From GCA-2746795 sp046496595 (GTDB taxonomy: Bacteria > Chloroflexota > Anaerolineae > Promineifilales > Promineifilaceae), in assembly GCA_046496595.1 (NCBI GenBank), contig JAWOGU010000109.1, positions 1 to 7,028 on the forward strand: a stretch of DNA of 7,028 bases, written 5' to 3'. Of the stretch, positions 1 to 5,588 are shown piece by piece. Every line of letters begins with the position of its first letter. The stretch's first letter is position 1. A program made the translations under genes and the position numbers. Under the pieces are notes generated by a model that saw only the letters and a program-made list of their open reading frames with translations, searched no databases and was not told the origin of the DNA.

Positions 1-863
1 TGCATCCCGAAAACGGCCGTTTATTCACCATCGCCGTCCGGGATACCAACAACCAGCTCAGCGCTATCGCCTGTTTATACCTGAATCATGACGCTCTCCA
101 CTTCAACGGCTGTATCGAAGAAACTGACTACCTGGACCTCATCGCCCCGGCGGAAGCGGCGGAAACCGGCTGGACGGCCGTTTTTGAGGCCATTACCCGG
201 ACCGATTTCCCGGAATGGCAGGCGATGAAACTGTGCAACATCCCCGCCGCCTCGCCCAGCCGGGCCATCCTGGCCGAATTGGCTGAAAAACACGGTCTTG
301 CCTGGAAAGAAACCGTCGCCGAAGTCTGTCCTGTCATCAGCCTGCCGCCAACTTTTGACGAGTATCTGGAATCGTTGGACAGCAAACAGCGCCGCGAAAC
401 CAAACGCAAACTGCGCCGCGCCCAGGGCGGCGACGCCCAACTCGTGCAGGCCGACGCCCATAATCTACCCCAGGCAGTGGATGACTTTTTAGATCTGCTG
501 CAAAAAAGCACCTTTAAAAAACGCGATTGGCTCAACGAAGGCCGCCGCGCCATCTTCCACGAAACCGCCCAGGCAGCCGCCCAGGCAGGCACGCTCCAGC
601 TCTTGTTCATGGAAGTAAACGGCCGTAAAGCCGCCACCCTCTTCAACTTTGATTACAACAACCGCATCTGGGTCTACAACTCCGGCCTGGACTCCGAAGC
701 GTTTGGACAGCTCAGCCTGGGTGTGGTTCTCACCGCCAAAGCCATTGAATGGGCCATCGAAAACGGCCGTTCCGAATTCGACTTTCTACGCGGCAGCGAA
801 CCCTACAAATACCAGTTCGGTGCTAAAGACACCGAAATCTACCAGATCACCCTACAGAAATAA
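1..863 (+). CDS. FemAB/BioF2-like GNAT acetyltransferase, C-terminal part (5' end outside window)
   Basis: The reading frame is open from base 3 to the TAA at 861-863, giving 286 visible residues. An internal ATG at 225 exists, but the frame upstream reads as normal protein, so the gene is truncated by the window edge rather than starting there. Visible residues 127-139 form a basic stretch, SKQRRETKRKLRR. It is followed by a helical region, then YNSGLD (about 225-230), a helix, and DFLRGSEPYKYQFG (260-273). This order is typical of the BioF2-like acetyltransferase fold (Acetyltransf_6, related to CelD/FemAB), where the closing G-x-x-x-YK segment belongs to the second GNAT half. Family members transfer acyl or aminoacyl groups onto envelope or polysaccharide precursors, but the substrate cannot be read from sequence. 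The next gene, on the same strand 55 bases on, is a glycosyltransferase, which fits a cell-surface polymer role (inference). Four ACGGCCGT palindromes lie inside the gene. Family call fairly sure; substrate unknown. Confidence 0.8.
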   Translation, partial: HPENGRLFTIAVRDTNNQLSAIACLYLNHDALHFNGCIEETDYLDLIAPAEAAETGWTAVFEAITRTDFPEWQAMKLCNIPAASPSRAILAELAEKHGLAWKETVAEVCPVISLPPTFDEYLESLDSKQRRETKRKLRRAQGGDAQLVQADAHNLPQAVDDFLDLLQKSTFKKRDWLNEGRRAIFHETAQAAAQAGTLQLLFMEVNGRKAATLFNFDYNNRIWVYNSGLDSEAFGQLSLGVVLTAKAIEWAIENGRSEFDFLRGSEPYKYQFGAKDTEIYQITLQK

Positions 864-900
864 TTAATAATTTAACAATTCAACAATTAATTATTAATTA
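861..900. repeat. AT-rich palindrome overlapping the acetyltransferase stop codon
   Basis: Arms TAATTAATAATT (861-872) and AATTATTAATTA (889-900) are perfect 12-bp inverted repeats. The 16-base loop contains two CAACAATT-like units. The left arm includes the TAA stop of the preceding gene. The sequence is nearly pure A/T amid GC-rich genes. There is no GC stem and no clean T-run after it, so a classical intrinsic terminator is unlikely. It may be a dispersed intergenic repeat, or may supply an AT-rich promoter element for the next gene. Confidence 0.6.
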
Positions 901-901
901 T

Positions 902-922
902 TCAAAAGAGATGCTCTTTTGA
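902..922 (+). promoter_or_regulatory. Hairpin covering the ribosome-binding region and TTG start of the glycosyltransferase
   Basis: TCAAAAGAG (902-910) pairs perfectly with CTCTTTTGA (914-922) around a 3-base ATG loop. The left arm contains the only purine-rich Shine-Dalgarno-like stretch (AAGAG, 906-910), 8 bases before the TTG start at 919-921, which lies in the right arm. In an mRNA this fold would hide both ribosome site and start codon. The loop ATG opens a tiny frame, ATG-CTC-TTT-TGA (911-922), whose stop overlaps the TTG. Regulation is inferred; the pairing is seen. Confidence 0.45.
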
Positions 923-2190
923 CTTGTCACACTCCCATCACCCGCATCGCCGTCCTCAGCGTCCACACCTGCCCTCTGGCGCTGCTCGGCGGCAAAAAAA
1001 CCGGCGGCATGAACGTCTACGTGCGCGACTACAGCCGCGAACTGGGCCGCCAGGGTATCCTGGTAGATGTTTTCACCCGCTCCCAGGACGACTGCCAGCC
1101 CATGATCAAACATGATCTCGGTTACGGCGGGCGCGTCATCCATATCCCCGCCGGGCCGGAAAAACCCATCCCCCTGAGCGACATCGTACACACCCTCGAC
1201 GACTTCGCCGACGGTGTGCTGGCCTTCGCCGCTGAAGAAGGCATCCACTACGACATCATCCACAGCCACTACTGGCTCTCCGGTCTTGTCGCTGAAAAAC
1301 TACGGGCTGTGTGGGGTATCCCCTTTGTCCACATGTTCCACACTCTGGGCCACATGAAAAACCGCATCGCCCTCAGCGACGACGAACGCGCCCCCCAAGA
1401 CCGCATCGACGGCGAACAACACGTCATCCAAACAGCCGACCGCCTCATCGCCGCCACCCCCGCCGAAGAGGCCCAACTCAACTGGCTTTACAACGCCGAC
1501 ATGAGCAAAGTGCGTGTCGTTTCCCCCGGCGTCGATTTGGAGCGGTTTAAGCCCATTTCACCCCAACGCGCTAAGGAAATCGTAGGCATCCCCCCCAACG
1601 ACAAAAATATCATGTTCGCCGGGCGCATTGAACCGCTCAAAGGCGTCGATACCCTGCTCCGCGCTATGGCGCTTATTCAAAACCGGCATCCCGAAGCCGT
1701 TCAAAACGTCTGCGTCGCCATCATCGGCGGCGACCCCTGGGCCGACACGCCGGACGCCGAAATGGCCCGTCTGCACGAACTGCGCGCCGACCTGGGTATC
1801 ATCGACACCGTCGCTTTTTTAGGTGCCAAAGACCAGGATATTCTGCCCAATTATTACGCCGCCGCCGAAATGGTGATCATGCCCTCGCACTATGAGAGCT
1901 TTGGTTTGGTGGCGCTGGAGGCCATGGCCATGGGCACACCGGTCATCGCTTCGGAAGTGGGTGGTTTGGCCTTTCTGGTGCGCGATGACGAGAACGGCTT
2001 CCACGTGCCCTCCCGCGACCCGGAAGCCCTGGCAGACCGCATCTACTGCCTGCTCACCGACGAAGCCTGCCGCGAACGGTTGGGCCGTCAGGCGCGGTAT
2101 TATGCCCTGCAATATGATTGGGAGATTATTGTGCAGCGGCTGCTGCGGGTGTTTGAGGAAGTGGCGGGGGAGGAGATAGTTAAATGTTAA
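919..2190 (+). CDS. GT4-family glycosyltransferase, MshA-like (GT-B fold)
   Basis: A 423-residue protein that probably moves a sugar from a nucleotide donor to an acceptor on the cytoplasmic side of the membrane. The N-terminal half has the MshA-type glycine loop GGKKTGGMNVYV (residues 24-35) and HSHYWLSG (115-122), followed by FHTLGHMKN. The C-terminal donor-binding half has GRIEPLKG (235-242, with R236 and K241 expected to contact the diphosphate). It also has the E-x7-E signature HYESFGLVALE (E326, E334) and a GG-x-x-FLV segment. The length matches single-domain GT4 enzymes. The start is TTG at 919: frame 1 has a TAA at 895 and no earlier ATG, GTG or TTG, and the first in-frame ATG (1009) would cut into the glycine loop. 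The start sits in a hairpin, and an ATG at 911 would be in frame if one T were added to the TTTT run. The acceptor is unknown; mycothiol synthesis is not implied. The gene contains no ACGGCCGT palindrome. Confidence 0.88.
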   Translation: MTCHTPITRIAVLSVHTCPLALLGGKKTGGMNVYVRDYSRELGRQGILVDVFTRSQDDCQPMIKHDLGYGGRVIHIPAGPEKPIPLSDIVHTLDDFADGVLAFAAEEGIHYDIIHSHYWLSGLVAEKLRAVWGIPFVHMFHTLGHMKNRIALSDDERAPQDRIDGEQHVIQTADRLIAATPAEEAQLNWLYNADMSKVRVVSPGVDLERFKPISPQRAKEIVGIPPNDKNIMFAGRIEPLKGVDTLLRAMALIQNRHPEAVQNVCVAIIGGDPWADTPDAEMARLHELRADLGIIDTVAFLGAKDQDILPNYYAAAEMVIMPSHYESFGLVALEAMAMGTPVIASEVGGLAFLVRDDENGFHVPSRDPEALADRIYCLLTDEACRERLGRQARYYALQYDWEIIVQRLLRVFEEVAGEEIVKC

Positions 2191-2317
2191 GTGCCAATGC
2201 TCAATGATAGCAATTCTCAATTTAGCTTGAAAACTTTCCGGTATTTTACGTAAAGCACGTATTAGCCACGAACAGCTAACATCGTTGCTTTAATTTATTA
2301 GCGGGCTGTTTGCCCAC

Positions 2318-2435
2318 AACGGCCGTTTACCTTTTATACCGATCAAAGAAAGGCCCAATCTGCGAGATTGGACCTCTCTTTTTTGATCTGCCTACTTCAC
2401 GATCATTTATAGAGTTTTTTGGGTAAACGGCCGTT
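2318..2435. repeat. 14-base inverted repeat flanking the terminator hairpin
   Basis: AACGGCCGTTTACC (2318-2331) and GGTAAACGGCCGTT (2422-2435) are exact reverse complements, separated by 90 bases. Each contains the window's recurrent ACGGCCGT palindrome plus matching TTACC/GGTAA extensions on the inward-facing side. The terminator hairpin lies between them, giving a nested palindromic layout of 118 bases that resembles a small non-autonomous cassette. No target-site duplication is obvious. Confidence 0.5.
2341..2388 (+). terminator. Intrinsic terminator downstream of the glycosyltransferase
   Basis: AGGCCCAATCT (2351-2361) pairs with AGATTGGACCT (2365-2375) around a GCG loop, 10 of 11 pairs with one C-A mismatch. 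A T6 run follows (2379-2384). Outer bases GATCAAA (2341-2347) also pair with TTTGATC (2382-2388), so the structure is nearly symmetric and could stop transcription from either side. It lies about 150 bases past the glycosyltransferase stop and separates that unit from the beta-helix gene. Confidence 0.75.
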
Positions 2436-2464
2436 CCCTCTCAAGATCCATCCACTCATTTTAT

Positions 2465-2480
2465 AGTGACAAATGTCACT
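2465..2480. promoter_or_regulatory. Operator-like 16-base palindrome upstream of the beta-helix gene
   Basis: AGTGACA-AA-TGTCACT is a palindrome with 7-bp arms and a 2-base centre, 85 bases before the chosen ATG. Its size and symmetry suit a dimeric repressor or activator such as TetR- or CRP/FNR-class proteins; which one cannot be told. A TATAGT (-10-like, 2462-2467) overlaps its left arm, which would suit repression. The overlapping GTG at 2466 is unlikely to be a real start. Confidence 0.4.
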
Positions 2481-2554
2481 GTCTGCGGGCAAAAAACCAG
2501 ATTATACTTTTCCCTGACATCCAGTTGTGCCATCCATATATTTTGTACCATAAC

Positions 2555-2560
2555 AGGGAG
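2555..2560 (+). promoter_or_regulatory. Shine-Dalgarno site that sets the beta-helix gene start
   Basis: AGGGAG lies 4 bases before ATG 2565 and 7 bases before the adjacent in-frame ATG 2568. It supports a start at this ATG pair, directly ahead of the signal peptide, rather than at the upstream in-frame GTG 2466. Spacing slightly favours ATG 2568. Confidence 0.7.
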
Positions 2561-2564
2561 AAAA

Positions 2565-5501
2565 ATGATGAAGAACCGTATACTTTACCTGCCTGCTATT
2601 GCTTTTCGAGTCCTGTTCGCCGCCCTTATTTGCCTTCTGTTACTAACACCGTGGGCGCTCTCCCACGCCGAACCTGCCGTCCTTTTTGCCGCGCCCACGC
2701 CGCAGGGCAGCGGCGATTGCAGCAGTTGGGCCGATGCCTGTGCCCTGCAAACTGCCCTCTCAACCGCCCTTGGCGGCGATGAGATTTGGGTGCGGATGGG
2801 CGTGCATAAACCTACTACCACGACCGACCGGACTATCTCTTTTGAACTGCCAACCGAAGTAGCCGTTTACGGTGGCTTTGCAGGCACGGAGACGCAGTTT
2901 GACGAGCGTGACTGGCAAACAAACCTGACCATTCTCAGCGGCGACATTGATAACAACGACCTCACCGACCCGACTGGCGTGGTGACGGATACGGTCAACA
3001 TTGTCGGGAATAACAGTTATCACGTGGTCACGAGTTTGTTTAACAATGCCGGGGGGCTTGATGGTTTTATCATTACCGCTGGGCAGGCAAATGGCGACAC
3101 TCCGCCCTTGAATCTGGGCGGGGGATTGAATAATGAATACAGCAGTCTGACGGTGACAAACGTGACCTTAGTCGGCAATATGGCCTTTCTGGGCGGGGGG
3201 ATGTTTAACTATGAGAGCAGTCCGGAGTTAACGTCCGTGACATTCCACAGCAATACTGCCCACGACGGCGGGGGCCTTTATAACGTCTTCAGCACCCCAA
3301 CGCTGACCGAAGTCGTGTTTAGCGGCAACGTCGCCGACAACAATGGTGGCGGGATGTTTAACGATTATCAAGGTAACCCAACCCTGAACGATGTGATATT
3401 TCAGGGTAATACGGCCGTCAATTATGGTGGCGGAATGCACAACGACACCCTTTCCACCAGCCCAATAATGACAGACGTCACTTTTAACGGTAACTCCGCT
3501 CTGGTTGGTGGCGGCATGTTTAATCATGTTCAAAGCACCCCCTCCCTAACGGCTGTTACTTTCTCTGGTAACCTGGCCACCCTGGATGGTGGTGGAATGT
3601 ATAACCTCCGCAGCAACCCCACACTGACCGGCGTTATTTTTAACAATAATCAGGCTTTGGATGGTGATGGTGGGGCCTTGTACAACTATTACAACAACCC
3701 CTCTTTGACCGATGTTCTTTTCACCGGGAATGTGGCTTACCAGTACGGCGGCGGTATATTCAATGCTTTTCGAGGTAACCCAATAATGACGGACGTAATC
3801 ATTAGTGGCAACACGGCCGTTTATGGCGGTGGAATGTTTAATGAAGAGGGCGAGCCAATTCTTACAGAAGTCCTGTTTAGCGGGAATACGGCCGTTTATG
3901 GCGGTGGTATGTTTAATACGGCCGGCAGCGATCCGACGCTCACGGCCGTTACCTTCAGCAATAATTGGGGTGACTTTGGCGGCGGCATGGGTAACAGCTA
4001 CAACAGCAACCCCACGCTGACCCATGTGGCCTTCACCGGTAACACGGGTCTCTATGGCGCCGGAATGTACAACGATAGGGCCAGCGATCCCGTTTTGACG
4101 GCCGTTACCTTCACCACCAACCAGGCCACCTGGGACGGCGGCGGCATGTACAACGACGCCAGCAGCCCCACACTAACAAACGTTATTTTTAGCAACAACG
4201 GGGTTTACAATGGCAATGGCGGCGGACTGCACAACATCAACGGCAGCAACCCATCTCTGACCAACGTCGTCTTCGCGGACAATTCAGCCAATCTTTCCGG
4301 CGGCGGCGTATACAACTCCATGAACAGCAGCCCCACGCTAACGAACGTGACCATCAGTAACAATACCGCCGGTCTCTACGATGGCGGCGGCCTGTACAAT
4401 GGCGATCATAGCAATCCAACTCTCCACAACAGCATCATCTGGGGTAACAGTGCTGGACGGAACGGCAATCAGGTCTATAACACCAGCAGCAGTATCGCCG
4501 CCATCGCCTACAGCAACATCCAGGACAGCGGCGGCTCCGGCAGTGGTTGGGACAGCGATCTGGGCCTGGATAGCGGCGGCAACGTGGACGCCGACCCGCT
4601 TTTTGTAGCCGCCAACGGGGGCAACCTGCGCCTGGGTTTTGGCTCCCCGGCAATAGACGCCGGTGACAACAGTGCTGTACCTGCCGGCGTCATCACAGAT
4701 TTAGATGGCAAGCCGCGTTTTGTGGACGTTCCCTCCGCGCCGGACACCGGCAGCGGCGCGCCGCCCATCGTAGACATGGGCGCGTATGAAGCTGGTTTTA
4801 CCGATGTATCACTGGTGAAAACTGTTTCCCCGCTAACTGCCGATCCCGGCAGCGCCATCACCTTTACCTTGAACCTCACCAACAGCGGCAGCCTGACAGC
4901 TACCGAGATCATCGTCACCGATACCTTGCCTGCCCACCTGTCAGTCAGTTCGATCCTTACCAGCGGCTTGACAATTAGCGACACCGGTCAGGCGCCCGCT
5001 TACGTGTGGGCCGTGCAAAATCTGTCGCCTGGTCAAGGCGGCGTCATCGCCCTGACGGGTAATCTGGCGGCGCCGCTGGCCGCGGGAGTGTATACCAACA
5101 CGGCTTCTGTTGCTTTTGCGCTAGATGGGGAAACGGCCGTTCACACCACCAGCATCAACTACACCGTCGCCAACGTCACGCCCATGTTTAGCAGCACGCC
5201 CGTTACCACCATAACCCAAAACATGCTCTATACCGCTGCCATTACCACCACCGACTTGAACGGCGATCCGCTAACCATCACCGCCCCAACCCTGCCCACC
5301 TGGTTAACCCTCACCGACTACAACGACGGCACAGCGATCCTCTCCGGTACACCAATCCATACTAACATTGGCACTCACCCGGTCGCATTGCAGGTAACGG
5401 ACAGCGGCGATTTGAGCAGCACACAAACCTTTACTATCACGGTCATAGCAAAACCGCAATCCTATATTTACCTGCCCCTGCTGCTAAAGAGCGCTCCATA
5501 A
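2565..5501 (+). CDS. Secreted Pmp-like beta-helix repeat protein with choice-of-anchor-Q-like, DUF11-like and Ig-like domains
   Basis: A 978-residue exported surface or extracellular protein, likely structural or adhesive; no catalytic site was recognised. Residues 1-35 are a signal peptide: basic start, hydrophobic core about 11-29, probable cut after SHA35. An N-terminal cap (about 42-184) is followed by 17 coils of 25-28 residues (185-633). The coils share GGGMFN and FSGN, the GGA/FxxN pairing of polymorphic outer membrane protein repeats. An end cap runs to VDMGAYE742 and resembles choice-of-anchor Q proteins (ADPLF, GSPAIDAG, DLDGKPR). Residues about 747-870 resemble a DUF11 domain, and about 871-962 a putative-Ig He_PIG domain (LPTWLTL, LSGTP). 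The tail is SYIYLPLLLKSAP, with no LPXTG, PEP-CTERM or closing membrane helix. An in-frame GTG (2466) would add 33 residues and bury the signal peptide, so it was rejected. Five ACGGCCGT palindromes fall in the repeats and one in the DUF11-like region. Confidence 0.88.
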   Translation: MMKNRILYLPAIAFRVLFAALICLLLLTPWALSHAEPAVLFAAPTPQGSGDCSSWADACALQTALSTALGGDEIWVRMGVHKPTTTTDRTISFELPTEVAVYGGFAGTETQFDERDWQTNLTILSGDIDNNDLTDPTGVVTDTVNIVGNNSYHVVTSLFNNAGGLDGFIITAGQANGDTPPLNLGGGLNNEYSSLTVTNVTLVGNMAFLGGGMFNYESSPELTSVTFHSNTAHDGGGLYNVFSTPTLTEVVFSGNVADNNGGGMFNDYQGNPTLNDVIFQGNTAVNYGGGMHNDTLSTSPIMTDVTFNGNSALVGGGMFNHVQSTPSLTAVTFSGNLATLDGGGMYNLRSNPTLTGVIFNNNQALDGDGGALYNYYNNPSLTDVLFTGNVAYQYGGGIFNAFRGNPIMTDVIISGNTAVYGGGMFNEEGEPILTEVLFSGNTAVYGGGMFNTAGSDPTLTAVTFSNNWGDFGGGMGNSYNSNPTLTHVAFTGNTGLYGAGMYNDRASDPVLTAVTFTTNQATWDGGGMYNDASSPTLTNVIFSNNGVYNGNGGGLHNINGSNPSLTNVVFADNSANLSGGGVYNSMNSSPTLTNVTISNNTAGLYDGGGLYNGDHSNPTLHNSIIWGNSAGRNGNQVYNTSSSIAAIAYSNIQDSGGSGSGWDSDLGLDSGGNVDADPLFVAANGGNLRLGFGSPAIDAGDNSAVPAGVITDLDGKPRFVDVPSAPDTGSGAPPIVDMGAYEAGFTDVSLVKTVSPLTADPGSAITFTLNLTNSGSLTATEIIVTDTLPAHLSVSSILTSGLTISDTGQAPAYVWAVQNLSPGQGGVIALTGNLAAPLAAGVYTNTASVAFALDGETAVHTTSINYTVANVTPMFSSTPVTTITQNMLYTAAITTTDLNGDPLTITAPTLPTWLTLTDYNDGTAILSGTPIHTNIGTHPVALQVTDSGDLSSTQTFTITVIAKPQSYIYLPLLLKSAP
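3117..4463 (+). repeat. Tandem array of 17 beta-helix coils (about 78 bases each)
   Basis: By eye the array divides into 17 units of 25, 25, 26, 27, 27, 27, 27, 26, 26, 25, 26, 26, 27, 27, 27, 28 and 27 codons. Each begins near GGG-[ML]-[FYH]-N and runs through NPxLTxVxFxxNxA. Units 8 (GGAL) and 13 (GAGM) vary the glycine trio. A degenerate eighteenth unit (GNQVYN) follows. The junctions into units 10 and 11 share a 20-base identity exactly 75 bases apart (from 3813 and 3888), suggesting recent duplication or gene conversion. Regular Asn positions suggest an internal asparagine ladder. Confidence 0.9.
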
Positions 5502-5535
5502 CTCCCGCCCACCGCTACGAACAAGCTGAGATACA

Positions 5536-5577
5536 TGATGCGTGATGCGTGAAAAATTCGTCACGCATCACGCATCA
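5536..5577. repeat. Perfect 17-bp hairpin made of ATGCGTG/CACGCAT heptamers between convergent genes
   Basis: TGATGCGTGATGCGTGA (5536-5552) pairs exactly with 5561-5577 around an 8-base A-rich loop. The left side is two ATGCGTG heptamers (5538-5551). The right side is three CACGCAT heptamers (5562-5582), so one unit is unpaired. It lies 34 bases after the beta-helix stop and 11 bases after the serS stop. Neither strand has a T-run after the stem, so it is not a classical terminator, though it could act as a bidirectional transcription barrier or protect 3' ends. It looks like an intergenic palindromic repeat. Confidence 0.7.
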
Positions 5578-5588
5578 CGCATCATCCA

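Larger units (their letters stand above)
2191..2564. other. 374-base intergenic spacer
   Basis: This is the largest gene-free stretch. The first 130 bases hold nothing convincing: a short TACGT-AAAGC-ACGTA hairpin (2247-2261) and a GGGC/GCCC mini-stem (about 2302-2314). From 2318 it contains an inverted-repeat-flanked terminator, then an operator-like palindrome and a Shine-Dalgarno site for the next gene. A TATAGT at 2462-2467 overlaps the palindrome, and a TATACT lies at 2503-2508. Either could be a -10 element, but no good -35 hexamer lies at standard spacing from either. No small protein gene with a ribosome site was recognised. Confidence 0.6.
13..5140. repeat. Dispersed palindrome ACGGCCGT, 12 copies
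   Basis: Copies start at 13, 174, 619, 763, 2319, 2427, 3411, 3813, 3888, 3942, 4098 and 5133. Seven are read in frame as Thr-Ala-Val, three as Asn-Gly-Arg, and two are non-coding. An 8-mer is expected roughly 0.1 times in 7 kb under equal base use. None lies in 919-2190 or 5589-6956. Five copies are inside the beta-helix array and are not fully independent. Confidence 0.75.

Noticed and set aside
861..922. Intrinsic terminator between the acetyltransferase and glycosyltransferase
   Set aside because: Neither hairpin has a GC-rich stem followed by a T-run, so a stop to transcription is not supported.
1..2190. Mycothiol biosynthesis pair (MshA plus MshD-like acetyltransferase)
   Set aside because: The acetyltransferase is FemAB/BioF2-like rather than the MshD type, and no mshB or mshC is present, so pathway assignment is unsupported.
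2247..2261. Short TACGT/ACGTA hairpin in the spacer
   Set aside because: A 5-bp stem is expected by chance and has no associated signal.
2466..2564. Extended N-terminus of the beta-helix protein from GTG 2466
   Set aside because: It would place 33 polar residues before a clear signal peptide, starts inside a palindrome, has no ribosome site, and a good AGGGAG lies before ATG 2565/2568.
3228..4025. Two long minus-strand ORFs opposite the coil array (3228-3533 and 3546-4025)
   Set aside because: They mirror the tandem repeats of the sense gene, have no family resemblance and are explained by the biased codon use of the array.
3117..4463. CRISPR-like array
   Set aside because: The periodic units are about 78 bases, continuous, in frame and translate to a beta-helix protein; there are no constant repeats with unique spacers.
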